Below, one piece after another: positions 52,882-62,422 of a DNA stretch of 64,000 nt. Within the stretch, counting starts at the first letter, position 1; each line of letters begins with the position of its first letter. The notes below the pieces were generated by a model that made no database searches, was not told where the DNA came from, and saw nothing but the letters and a program-made list of their open reading frames with translations. Made by a program: the position numbers and the translations under genes. The DNA comes from Beijerinckiaceae bacterium (GTDB taxonomy: Bacteria > Pseudomonadota > Alphaproteobacteria > Rhizobiales > Beijerinckiaceae): the NCBI GenBank assembly GCA_947452455.1, contig CANGBX010000008.1, positions 85,796 through 149,795 on the forward strand, given 5' to 3'.

Positions 52882-53685
52882 ATGCAGTTTTCGAAGAAAC
52901 AGGCACTTGCGGCTGTTTTGACGGGCCTGCTGGCGATCCATGCCCTTCCCGCCGCCGCCCATTTTCAGGAAATCCTGCCCTCCGATGATGTGCTGCCTGA
53001 TGGCGGCAAGGTGAGCCTTGATCTCGTCTTCACCCATCCGATGGAGGGTGGGCCGGTGATGGAGATGAAAAAACCTAAGCGCGTGGGCGCGCTGATCGGC
53101 GGCAAGACGATTGATCTCTCGGCTTCTCTGAAGGCAGTGAAGAAGCAAGGTGCGGGTGCATGGTCTCTCACGCATGAGCTGAAAGAACCCGGCACGGCGA
53201 TTTTCTTTGTCGAGCCACAGCCCTACTGGGAGCCAGCGGAAAACAAATACATCGTCCATTACGCCAAGGTCGTGGTGGATGGCTTTGCGTCAGGCAAAGG
53301 CTGGGATGAAAAGATCGGCCTGCCTGTCGAGATTGAACCGCTCACGCGCCCAACAGGATTGTGGACCGGCAATCTCTTCCGCGGTGTCGTGCTGAAAGAC
53401 GGCAAGCCCGTGCCCTTCGCAGAAGTCGAAGTGGAATATGTGAATGATGGTGCAGTGAAAGCCCCAAATGATGCTTTCATCACGCAAGTCATCAAAGCCG
53501 ATGCCAATGGCACTTTTGCTTACGCCATGCCGCGCGCCGGATGGTGGGGCTTTGCTGCGCTGATCGAAGATGACAAGCCCGCCAAATCACCTGACGGAAA
53601 AGACGCCAAGACAGAACTCGGCGGTCTCATCTGGGTGAAAGCGACCGACATGACGGGCGCACGCCCCGCGGCGCGAGGCAAATAA
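52882..53685 (+). CDS. DUF4198 / NikK-CbiK-type periplasmic nickel/cobalt-associated protein
   Basis: Signal peptide then HFQEILPSDDVLPDGGKVSLDLVFTHPMEGG…; heads a CbiMLQO-type operon. Confidence 0.87.
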   Translation: MQFSKKQALAAVLTGLLAIHALPAAAHFQEILPSDDVLPDGGKVSLDLVFTHPMEGGPVMEMKKPKRVGALIGGKTIDLSASLKAVKKQGAGAWSLTHELKEPGTAIFFVEPQPYWEPAENKYIVHYAKVVVDGFASGKGWDEKIGLPVEIEPLTRPTGLWTGNLFRGVVLKDGKPVPFAEVEVEYVNDGAVKAPNDAFITQVIKADANGTFAYAMPRAGWWGFAALIEDDKPAKSPDGKDAKTELGGLIWVKATDMTGARPAARGK

Positions 53686-53686
53686 A

Positions 53687-54295
53687 TTGGCGCATATTCC
53701 TGACGGCGTTTTGTCTCTTCCTGTGCTGGTCGGCGGCGGCGTGATTGCTGTTGGCGCTGTCGCACTGGGTTTGAAGAAAATCGGCGACGAGGATATTCCG
53801 CGCACCGCCATTCTTGCCTCGGGATTTTTTGCGCTTTCGCTTTTCGCTCTGCCCGTTGGCCCATCAAGTATTCATCTGCTGCTTGGCGGATTGATGGGCA
53901 TTGTCTTGGGCACAGCGATTTTTCCGGCCGTCTGCGTAGCGCTGCTTTTGCAAGCGGTCATGTTCGGCTTTGGTGGCCTGACGACGTTGGGCGTGAACAT
54001 TGTCAACATTGCTTTGCCGGGGGCTGTGATTGGCGCCCTTGTTGCGCCCATGGTTCAGCGCGCGACACCGGCACGCGCAGCCTTGATCGCAGGAATTGCC
54101 AGCGCGCTGTGTGTGGGCCTAACAGGCCTGATGGTGGCGGCCTCTCTCGCACTCTCCTCTGCCGATTACATGCTGTCGGCACGCGTGATGATCGCCACTT
54201 ATCTGCCGCTCATGCTGGTTGAAGGTTTCGTCGGCGGTTTCTGCATTTCGTTCGTGAAACGCGTGAAGCCCGAATTGCTGGCGGGTGCTGCATGA
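53687..54295 (+). CDS. ECF-type Ni/Co transporter substrate-specific component NikM/CbiM
   Basis: MAHIPDGVLSLPVL, LPVGPSSIHLLLGGLMGIVLG; TTG start. Confidence 0.92.
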   Translation: MAHIPDGVLSLPVLVGGGVIAVGAVALGLKKIGDEDIPRTAILASGFFALSLFALPVGPSSIHLLLGGLMGIVLGTAIFPAVCVALLLQAVMFGFGGLTTLGVNIVNIALPGAVIGALVAPMVQRATPARAALIAGIASALCVGLTGLMVAASLALSSADYMLSARVMIATYLPLMLVEGFVGGFCISFVKRVKPELLAGAA

Positions 54296-54861
54296 AGGTC
54301 TGGCGCGCGCTTCTACCACTCTTGGCACTGTCGCTCATGATGAGCGGGGCTGAAGCGCATCGCCTGAAGCTTTTTGCCACGCTCGAAGACGGCACGATCT
54401 CCGGCTATGCGTTCTTTGTGGGCAGCAGCCGCGCGCAAGATGCGGATCTGCGCATCACGGATGCCAACGGCAAAGAAGTGGCTGCGCTGCGCACGGATGC
54501 AAAGGGCGCGTATAGCTGGAAAACCCCCAGCGTGCAGACCTATCGCCTTGTCGCCAATACGGGTGATGGCCACGTGGCGGATACGACCATTGATGCCAAA
54601 CGTTTCGCTGGGCTCTCTGCTGATGCAACGGATGCGGCCGACGATGATGAAAGTGCGCCTGCTGGCAGCATCAGCGCCGCACAAATCGAGCGCATTGTTG
54701 ATGCGGCTGTCGCGCGCCAGATGCGCCCGCTGATCGAAGCCTATGAGGCAGCTGAAGGACGCACGCGTTTCAATGATATTATGGGCGGCATCGGCATGAT
54801 CATCGGCCTCGCAGGCCTCTCGCTCTGGGCGCAAGCGCGCCGTCGGGAGAAAAAGCCGTGA
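54292..54861 (+). CDS. NikL/CbiL-type auxiliary component
   Basis: Signal peptide; AHRLKLFATLEDGTISGYAFFVG…; C-terminal TM; overlapping start/stop with neighbours. Confidence 0.85.
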   Translation: MKVWRALLPLLALSLMMSGAEAHRLKLFATLEDGTISGYAFFVGSSRAQDADLRITDANGKEVAALRTDAKGAYSWKTPSVQTYRLVANTGDGHVADTTIDAKRFAGLSADATDAADDDESAPAGSISAAQIERIVDAAVARQMRPLIEAYEAAEGRTRFNDIMGGIGMIIGLAGLSLWAQARRREKKP

Positions 54862-55613
54862 GCCTCGCACGCCTCACCGAAGCCCCGTCCCTCGTCATCA
54901 CGCGGCTTGATCCCCGCTCGCGCATCATCAGCGCTCTTGTCTGCGTGCTCACCGCTGTGTCGATGACGCGCACAACAGGCCAGATCGGCATGGTGCTGGC
55001 AGCCATTGCGCTCGCCATTCTGGCGGAGGTGAATTGGCGCGACATGCTGCATCGCTTGGCGCATGTCGAAGGCTTTATGGTCGTGCTTTTGATCCTGTTG
55101 CCATTGACGATGGAGGGCCGCACTCTCATCGCAATCGGCCCACTCGCGCTTTCAGAGACAGGCTTGATGCGCGCTCTTGCCATTGTGCTCAAGGTCAATG
55201 CGGCGGTCATTGCGACAATGGCTTTGCTTGCCACATTAGAGCCTGTGCGGTTGGGCCGTGGTTTGGCCTCGCTTGGTGTGCCTGCGCGCCTTGTCCATAT
55301 TCTGCTGTTTCTGGTGCGCTACCAAAGCCTGTTTCGGGAAGAAGGCGCGCGCCTCATGGAAGCCATGCGTGCGCGCGGCTTTGCGCCCCGTCTTGATCTG
55401 CGCACATGGCGTGCTTACGGCAATTTCACCGGCATGTTGCTGGTGCGCTCGATGGAGCGCGCCGAACGCGTGGAAGAAAGCATGCGCTGCCGAGGCTTTT
55501 CGGGCAAATTCCCGCTGCGCAGCACACGCGCGCTCGGCTTCGTTGATTTTGCTTTTCTCTTTGCGCTCGGCTGCGCCCTTGCAGCGCTTATCATTCTGGA
55601 TCGCTTTGCATGA
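54858..55613 (+). CDS. ECF transporter T component (CbiQ/NikQ)
   Basis: LDPRSRIISALV…; conserved MEAMRARGF and EESMRCRGFSG coupling motifs. Confidence 0.92.
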   Translation: MSLARLTEAPSLVITRLDPRSRIISALVCVLTAVSMTRTTGQIGMVLAAIALAILAEVNWRDMLHRLAHVEGFMVVLLILLPLTMEGRTLIAIGPLALSETGLMRALAIVLKVNAAVIATMALLATLEPVRLGRGLASLGVPARLVHILLFLVRYQSLFREEGARLMEAMRARGFAPRLDLRTWRAYGNFTGMLLVRSMERAERVEESMRCRGFSGKFPLRSTRALGFVDFAFLFALGCALAALIILDRFA

Positions 55614-56317
55614 CACATCTGATCGAAATGAAAAATGTCATTGTCGAGCGTGAAGGTGCGCGCGTGCTGGATGGCGTGTCCATGTATCTGGAACGCGGCG
55701 AGCGATTGGCCGTCATCGGCTCGAATGGGGCAGGCAAAACAACTTTTTTGCGCGCTCTGATCGGCCTGCAAAAACTCTCCGGCGGCAGCATTGAAGCATT
55801 TGGTCGCGCGCGCCAATCAGAAGATGATTTCCGCGAAGTGCGCCTGCGTGCTGCCTATCTCTTTCAGGATGCGGATGATCAGCTGTTCTGTCCAAGCGTG
55901 GTCGAAGATGTCGCCTTCGGTCCGCTCAACCAAGGTTTTTCAGAAGACGAAGCCATGGACAAGGCGCGCGCCACTTTGGCACGGCTTGGCCTCTCGGCTC
56001 TTGGGCCCCGCGTGACGCGCAAATTATCGGGCGGCGAAAAGCGCCTCGTCTGTCTAGCCGCGATTCTGGCGATGGACCCGGACGTTCTGCTGCTGGACGA
56101 GCCAACCAACTCGCTCGATGCGCATCATGTCGAGAAGCTCGTTGAAATTCTGAACTCTCTTGATGTGGGCATGATCATCGTTTCGCATGACCGCCCCGTG
56201 CTCGACCGTTTGGCGAGCCGCGCTTTGCTCATGAAAAACGGGCAACTCGAACCGGCTGTCTTGCATCGCCATCCGCATATGCACGAACATGTGCATATTC
56301 ATACAGACCATGCGTGA
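55610..56317 (+). CDS. ECF transporter ATPase (CbiO/NikO) with His-rich C-terminus
   Basis: GSNGAGKTTFLRALIG, LSGGEKRLVCLAAILAMDPDVLLLDEPTN; tail HRHPHMHEHVHIHTDHA. Confidence 0.93.
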   Translation: MTHLIEMKNVIVEREGARVLDGVSMYLERGERLAVIGSNGAGKTTFLRALIGLQKLSGGSIEAFGRARQSEDDFREVRLRAAYLFQDADDQLFCPSVVEDVAFGPLNQGFSEDEAMDKARATLARLGLSALGPRVTRKLSGGEKRLVCLAAILAMDPDVLLLDEPTNSLDAHHVEKLVEILNSLDVGMIIVSHDRPVLDRLASRALLMKNGQLEPAVLHRHPHMHEHVHIHTDHA

Positions 56318-56417
56318 ATAAGCGTTTGGCGCCGGCGACCCCGCTCTCCCTCCGCTCATTTGAGCAGAGAGAGAGGCGCGACCGCCTGGCGCCAAAGCCA
56401 AGCATCAACCGAGCTGT

Positions 56418-57002
56418 TTATTTCTTGCGGTAGACAAGCAGCGTTTCAAACATGCCGACCTTTTCGACGCTGCTTTCCTTTTCCCATTGCTGGATCACCG
56501 TGGACTCAGCCGTGTCGAAGGCAAAGGACTTGGTGTAGAAAAGGATATAGCCGCCCGAACGCGTCTTATGCGTGAGCATATCGGTCACTTCGCGGTCCGT
56601 GAGAGCGCCGTAGAGATCATTGCGCTCATTACGGAATTCACAGAGGTGGAACAGCGACACCACATCGAATTGCGGGAGCAGACGCTCTTCGAGCTGATAA
56701 ATATCACCGAAGAAAGCCTTATAAGTCTTTTCGACTTCCGGGCGATCAATGGCGAGTTTGACGAATGTATCATATTCGCCGGGGCTCGCTGTAATCCCAT
56801 AAACGCAATTGTTGCTGTGGTTCTCTGCCTGACGAATGCCGACAATGTGGTGGCTGCCTGTGCCGAAATGGAAAATCGACGCATCTGTGATGCCCTGCTT
56901 CTCAATCCAGTCACAGAAATGAACGTCACAGGGACAGGTCTCAACCTGCAAATCCCACACGGCGTCCCAAAAATGCAATTTACGATTCACATGCTCATTC
57001 AT
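56418..57002 (-). CDS. Hypothetical protein, possibly methyltransferase-fold
   Basis: 194 aa; ASIFHFGTGSHHIVG and LLPQFDVVSLFHLCEFRNE resemble SAM-MTase strands; overlaps upstream ABC gene start/stop. Confidence 0.5.
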   Translation of the reverse strand: MNEHVNRKLHFWDAVWDLQVETCPCDVHFCDWIEKQGITDASIFHFGTGSHHIVGIRQAENHSNNCVYGITASPGEYDTFVKLAIDRPEVEKTYKAFFGDIYQLEERLLPQFDVVSLFHLCEFRNERNDLYGALTDREVTDMLTHKTRSGGYILFYTKSFAFDTAESTVIQQWEKESSVEKVGMFETLLVYRKK

Positions 57003-58822
57003 TTGACGACCCCTATGACAGGCAAGCCTCCCCGAACGCCTTGAATATCGGCGCCGCGTTCGGTGAGTCGGACTTCGCCCGCATCGTCCCTTTCCAAGAC
57101 GAAACGGCGCGAATGGAGATCGGCAAGGCCTGCGGCCCCGCCGGTGGTGATGAGGATCGCTGCCGGCAAATATTGCGCGACGCGATCAAACAGATCGATT
57201 TGCTCGGCGGGGCCGAAACAAGAAAAAGCATCTTCCAGAATGACAATGCCCGGCCGGGTTACGATCAGACGCGCCAAAGCCACGCGCTGCTTCTCACTGG
57301 CCGAGAGCACATGCTCCCAGTGGTCGACTTCATCGAGCCGCTCAGCCAAATGGTCTGCACCGCAGATTTCGAGTGCTCGCAAACAGGCGGCCGTCGAGTA
57401 GGCCTCCAGCCCGCGCGGGAAGCAGATAATGTCGCTGAGCCGCCCCGCCTGCAAAAAGGGATTGGCGGCGACGTAAGACACTTGCTTGCCATGCGGCACG
57501 CGGATTTCGCCCTCGCCCCAGAGCCAAAGTCCGGCAAGCGAGCGCAGCAGACTTGATTTGCCAACACCGGCTGCGCCGCTGACAATGATCCGGTCCCCCG
57601 GTTCGAAACGCGCATGCGCGCGTTCAATGACGATTTCGCCGGACGGGCGCATCAAGCGCAATTCATGCAGCTCAACCGCATCCACCGCGACCTTCGGGCG
57701 CTTGATCAATGGGACGCCATCCTGCTCGCTACTGTCCGCATCGGCCATGGCTTCGTTCAATTCCACAATGCGGCGGGCTGAGGCCGACCATTCCGCCACG
57801 CGCGAATAATTATCGATCAGCCAGCCAATCGCGATTTGCACCTGCACGAAGGCTGAGGCGAGCTGCATGACTTCGCCCAGAGACAAGTCACCCGCCAAAT
57901 ATTTTGGCGCGGCCAGCACCAGCGGAAAGACAGGCACCATGGCGGCATTGCCATTGGTGAGCCAGGTGATGCGCGCATGTTGTCTCACCACCCGCATCCA
58001 TTTGGAGGCCAGCGCGCTATAAGTGCTCGACAGCTGGCGACGCGCATGGTCTTCGCCCTGCGTCAGCACAATGGCTTCGGCATTTTCGCGCATGGCCATC
58101 ATTTCGGCGCGGAACCGCGCCTCCGCCTCATTGCGGGACGCCACAGCGCCCGATAGCCCGCCGCCGACCAAGGGCATGAAGGCAGACACGACCACGCCAT
58201 AGACCAGCGCGCCAATCACCATGAATGCGGGGATATGAAATTCACGCCCGCCAAAGGCGATGTCCAAGCCGCCACCGACTGTCCAGAGGATCACCACGAA
58301 AGTGGAGGCCGTCAGCACCGCCGTCAGAAGACCGATGGCAAAATCGGTCAATGGCTCAGTCGCCATACGCACATCATCCGATATGCGATATTCGGGGTTG
58401 GGGAGCCCGTTGCGGGCAATGCGCATGCGGTAAAAGCGCTGCCCTGAGAGCCAGCGGGCAAGCAAGCGCGTGGTGCACCATTCACGCCAGCGCACCTGAA
58501 GCTTCTCGCGACAGATCAGAATACCAACGCCAACGGCCGCCACGCAGAAGACGAGCAGCGGAAAGGCAAAGGCGGCCAGCGCTGCCCCGCCCGTATCATG
58601 GCGCTCCAGCGCATCGAAGAACCAGCGGTTCCACCGGTTCATCCCGACATCGACAACAAGTTTGACGATCAGACAGCCGACGAGGCCCAAAGTGAGGAGC
58701 GAGGCCGCACGGGCCGTCGCGCCGCGCCAGTAGCCGCCTGCAAACTGGATGAAAGAACGCAAGAGATGCGATCGTTTCTCCTCAGCCATCTCAAGACGAT
58801 GCTCGGAAGGCGTCCCGGTCAT
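56999..58822 (-). CDS. SbmA/BacA/YddA-like ABC transporter (TMD plus NBD)
   Basis: ABC_membrane_2-like TMD (RWREWCTTRLLARWLSGQRFYRM…NPEYRISDDVR) plus Walker A SGAAGVGKSSLLRSLAGLW. Confidence 0.88.
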   Translation of the reverse strand: MTGTPSEHRLEMAEEKRSHLLRSFIQFAGGYWRGATARAASLLTLGLVGCLIVKLVVDVGMNRWNRWFFDALERHDTGGAALAAFAFPLLVFCVAAVGVGILICREKLQVRWREWCTTRLLARWLSGQRFYRMRIARNGLPNPEYRISDDVRMATEPLTDFAIGLLTAVLTASTFVVILWTVGGGLDIAFGGREFHIPAFMVIGALVYGVVVSAFMPLVGGGLSGAVASRNEAEARFRAEMMAMRENAEAIVLTQGEDHARRQLSSTYSALASKWMRVVRQHARITWLTNGNAAMVPVFPLVLAAPKYLAGDLSLGEVMQLASAFVQVQIAIGWLIDNYSRVAEWSASARRIVELNEAMADADSSEQDGVPLIKRPKVAVDAVELHELRLMRPSGEIVIERAHARFEPGDRIIVSGAAGVGKSSLLRSLAGLWLWGEGEIRVPHGKQVSYVAANPFLQAGRLSDIICFPRGLEAYSTAACLRALEICGADHLAERLDEVDHWEHVLSASEKQRVALARLIVTRPGIVILEDAFSCFGPAEQIDLFDRVAQYLPAAILITTGGAAGLADLHSRRFVLERDDAGEVRLTERGADIQGVRGGLPVIGVVK

Positions 58823-59224
58823 TCACTTCTTCCCTTGGCGCCCATTTAACGGGTCGAGCATGGGCTAAATGATAAGCAGGCCGTTGCTCGCTCTGGAAGT
58901 CGCGCGGGACGCTCCACGCGGCCTTTCGGGTCACGACCGCGTGAGACAGAGCCGGTTCTCACGCAACCTTGATCAACAGGCTAATGCGGTACGCTCATTG
59001 CCAAGGAGCATGCCTATTGCAGAAACGGGTACGAAGGACCGATCAGGTGATTGAAAACAAACCGTATCTGCGATCAGCGCGGAAAAATCATGTCAGGCAA
59101 TATATTCTGGCCAAACCGGTGCCTTGCCACTTGCACCAGCCTGTCCCTTACGCATCGTAAAACAATAAAACCTTTTTGCCAGCACTGATTTACATCTTTC
59201 AGCGAAAAGCTTGCTTGAGCTTTT

Positions 59225-60160
59225 CTAGAGCGGCTTTTCGTCCGGCTCGGTCTCTTCAATCGCCTCTGACACATCTTCCAAGCTCGCGCCTTGGCTGATG
59301 CGCCGGGAAATATCGCGCAGTCGCGTCAATTGCTGGACGATGGTGGGCACATGATCGAGCCCTTCCATCAAACGCCAGACATAAACGAGAATAGCGAAGA
59401 TATCGCCCGTCTCGCTTTCCGGTAGAACTGTCGAGCGCAAAAGGATGGCAATAAAGACTAAAATCGACAGAACTTCGATAATGGTCCAATTAAAGGCTGC
59501 TGCATCGGAGAGCTTCACGCGCCAATTGCGCACGGCTGTAAAATGCTCACGCACTTCTTCGCGCTTGTACCGCTCAATGAAGACCACTTCTTTTTCGAGC
59601 TGGTCATTGAGCTCCTGATTGAGCCGCGACGTGACGCGCACATAGACTTTATTGACCAGATAGACCGGTATGAAGAGAAGCGCCGCCAAAGCGCCAATCG
59701 TCATGTCGTACCAGAAGAGAATAATGGCTGAGCCAAAGATATGGATCAGCGAGGTGATGACGACGGGAACATCGATCTCGAAGAAGGTGACGAATTCGCG
59801 CGACATAGCCGAGCGCGCGGCCACAGAGGTGGCCTCAATCCCCGCCGTACGCTGACGGATGATCGTGTCTTCGACAATATCATTATAGACCTGCGTATAG
59901 ACGCGCGTGTCATACATCTGGCGGAAGCAGCCAATGGAGGCCCGAGCCGCCCAAGCGAAGACGATCGGCAGCGCATGATGAAAATCATGCGACATGAGCC
60001 CATCAATCGCCACGCCAGTTGCCCATGGATAAGAAAGCTCGAGCAAGTCTTCGATGAAGGTGAGCGCATAAGTCAGGCCTATGCGCCACTTATAGGGACG
60101 AACCGCATCCAAAGCTGTGCGCGTTTTCGGCTTCATCGCGTTCTTCTTCTGATCCAACAT
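59225..60160 (-). CDS. ABC-exporter-like six-TM domain protein lacking an NBD
   Basis: Six TM exporter-like topology (YALTFIEDLLELSYPWATGVAIDGL); ends without Walker motifs. Confidence 0.8.
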   Translation of the reverse strand: MLDQKKNAMKPKTRTALDAVRPYKWRIGLTYALTFIEDLLELSYPWATGVAIDGLMSHDFHHALPIVFAWAARASIGCFRQMYDTRVYTQVYNDIVEDTIIRQRTAGIEATSVAARSAMSREFVTFFEIDVPVVITSLIHIFGSAIILFWYDMTIGALAALLFIPVYLVNKVYVRVTSRLNQELNDQLEKEVVFIERYKREEVREHFTAVRNWRVKLSDAAAFNWTIIEVLSILVFIAILLRSTVLPESETGDIFAILVYVWRLMEGLDHVPTIVQQLTRLRDISRRISQGASLEDVSEAIEETEPDEKPL

Positions 60161-60383
60161 TTCTCATTCCGGGCGCAGCAGAGACAAAACAGGCAGATTT
60201 GCCCCCTTGTTGCCACAATTGCGGCCGACAAGGTCGCAACTGATTCACCAATAGGGCAAGTCGGAGGGGGCTGAAAAGGCCCCCCGCGTTTAATCGACTG
60301 AGGCAAGCCGTGTTGAGGCCTGCCACATGCCCCGGGGAAGTTGACGGCACTCCCGCCACCAGCTCGGCCCCCGAGGAGATTTA

Positions 60384-61235
60384 ATGGTCCGTTCCAAAGC
60401 TAAGACGCGCGCAGTGAGAGCTGCGGCCCTGATGCTTTCGATTCCAGTGATGGCTCAAGCCATGACTGCGATGGAACGCGTGCCCCTTCCTGTTCCACGC
60501 CCGACTTGGCTTGATGCGGCCCCGCTCGATGAAGTGGCTCAGAAGGTCGAGGCGACCCCTGCCCCCGTGCAAGTCGCTTCACTGCCTGATCCTGTGCCAT
60601 TGCCGATTGCGCGCCCCGCACGGCTTGGTCGTGTCACTGTTGATGTCGATGTTCTCAGTGATGCGTCTGCGAATGATGCGCCGCCTCTTTCGACAAAAGT
60701 CGCAATCATGCCTGCGCGTGTTCCGCTTCCTATTCCGCGTCCTGATTTTCTCGATGCACTTCCTGCTGATGATGAGCCGGCAGTCACAGTCACGCGCGTT
60801 CCACGTCGTGCACCTGCTGATGAGAGCGAACGCAATAGCACATCACCGCTGCACAGCATGATCGAAGATTATGCGCGCTACCATGGTGTGCCCTTGCGCC
60901 TCGCGCACCGCATCGTCCAGCAGGAGAGCCGCTACAATCCGACACTCAAGGCGAAAGCCCATTTCGGCTTGATGCAGGTCAGCCTGCCGACCGCCAAGTC
61001 GATGGGTTATGGTGGTGATATTCCGGGTCTGTTGGATGCCAAAACCAATCTGACCTATGCCATGCCCTATCTGGCTAATGCCTGGATCATCTCCGGTGGC
61101 AATGAAGAGAAGGCGCGTCGCCTCTATATGAGCGGCTATTACCCGGACGCGAAGCGCAAGGGCCTGCTGAAAGAGCTGCGCAAGGCCGACAGCCCTGCTG
61201 TGCCTGGCGCAATCGACGCCGCCGACGCGCGCTAA
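60384..61235 (+). CDS. Lytic transglycosylase with proline-rich repeat linker
   Basis: SLT domain RIVQQESRYNPTLKAKAHFGLMQVSLPTAKSMGY; three VPLP(V/I)(P/A)RP repeats. Confidence 0.9.
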   Translation: MVRSKAKTRAVRAAALMLSIPVMAQAMTAMERVPLPVPRPTWLDAAPLDEVAQKVEATPAPVQVASLPDPVPLPIARPARLGRVTVDVDVLSDASANDAPPLSTKVAIMPARVPLPIPRPDFLDALPADDEPAVTVTRVPRRAPADESERNSTSPLHSMIEDYARYHGVPLRLAHRIVQQESRYNPTLKAKAHFGLMQVSLPTAKSMGYGGDIPGLLDAKTNLTYAMPYLANAWIISGGNEEKARRLYMSGYYPDAKRKGLLKELRKADSPAVPGAIDAADAR

Positions 61236-61340
61236 AGCAAGCCGCGAGGCTCAAACCATCCATGAAGAGAGAAAAGGCCCGGCGCAGATAGAGCTCTGCC
61301 GCATGGGTTTATGGGCATTTTGCGGTGCCGTGCCGCCAAA

Positions 61341-61383
61341 ACGAAAACGCCTCTCCGATCCGCGATGGGACGAGAGAGGCGTC
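61341..61383 (-). terminator. Probable terminator downstream of the histone-like gene
   Basis: ACGCCTCTC…GAGAGGCGT stem; minus-strand TTTTCGTTTT tail. Confidence 0.6.
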
Positions 61384-61494
61384 TCGAATGAATGCAGAGT
61401 GAACTGCTGATCATCCTGCTGCTGACACGACCACCACAGAGGCGATCGTGTCTTACAGCTGTTCCTGACCCTGTCTTGCGACAGGCACCAAGAA

Positions 61495-61800
61495 TTAGGC
61501 AGCGGCCGGAGCGGCCTTCGCCTTGCGCACAGCGCGCTTCTTGGCAGGCTTACGAGCAGCCTTCTTAGCAGTCTTCTTGACGGCCTTCTTGGCAGTCTTC
61601 TTGACGGCCTTCTTAGCAGTCTTCTTGGCAGTCTTCTTGACGGCCTTCTTGGCAGTCTTCTTGACAGCCTTCTTGGCAGTCTTCTTAGCAGCCTTCTTGG
61701 CGGTCTTGCGAGCGCCCTTCTTGGCAGCGCCCTTACGGGCAGTCTTCTTGGCCGCGGTCTTCTTCGCAGCCGGCTTACGCTTCGTTGTTGCCTTAGCCAT
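61495..61800 (-). CDS. Histone H1-like lysine/alanine-rich DNA-binding protein
   Basis: MAKATTKRKPAAKKTAAKK… with repeated AVKKTAKK units, about 101 aa. Confidence 0.85.
   Translation of the reverse strand: MAKATTKRKPAAKKTAAKKTARKGAAKKGARKTAKKAAKKTAKKAVKKTAKKAVKKTAKKTAKKAVKKTAKKAVKKTAKKAARKPAKKRAVRKAKAAPAAA
61555..61735 (-). repeat. Degenerate tandem coding repeat (KKTAKKAVKKTAKKA units)
   Basis: Repeated GCAGTCTTCTTGACGGCCTTCTTG-like units. Confidence 0.85.
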
Positions 61801-62339
61801 CTGAGGTCCCCTCTGATTTTGTCCGCCGGCGAAAGAAAGTCAGTACCGGCATGAGGCGTGGATAAAGTAGCTCCGTTAACGAGTGGTGCAAGTGTCTGTT
61901 TGGCAAATGACTCGTTTTCGACCCACTCATGAGCGTGCAAGACCATCGCGATCCAAGCATTCGTGCAACTCGATTGAACGCTTCTTCCGACATGATTTTG
62001 TCGTTGCTGATCATCAAGCTCATGGCCCCGCACAAGCGACCAATGAGGTGCCCAATCAGGGCCGGCACAGACCCCACCACACCCCCATCCCGCTGAGGGC
62101 CCACGAAGAAATGCCCAATTTTAGGGGACTTTTTGTTTCGAACCGCCGTTAACCAAGAATAAACCATCCGATTCGGGGCTCGATTCTTGTCAAGCCCAAA
62201 AAGACCTCAGACTGGATTTTTATGTGTCCTCTCCACGGCTCATGAGGGCGCGCATGAGGCGGGCGCAAACATCCTTGCAAGAGACGTATGAGACCTCTAA
62301 TGAGCATCAAAAAAAAATTTTGCGAAATGCATTTTTTTT

Positions 62340-62373
62340 CAAAAAAAAAAGCGCCGCGGAGACCGCGGCGCGA
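62340..62373 (-). terminator. Rho-independent terminator of gatB
   Basis: Minus strand CGCGCCGCGG-TCT-CCGCGGCGC followed by 10 T. Confidence 0.85.
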
Positions 62374-62422
62374 TGCGAATCGCGCAAATCGAGAGAATCA
62401 CACCTCCCGATATGCGTCCGAT

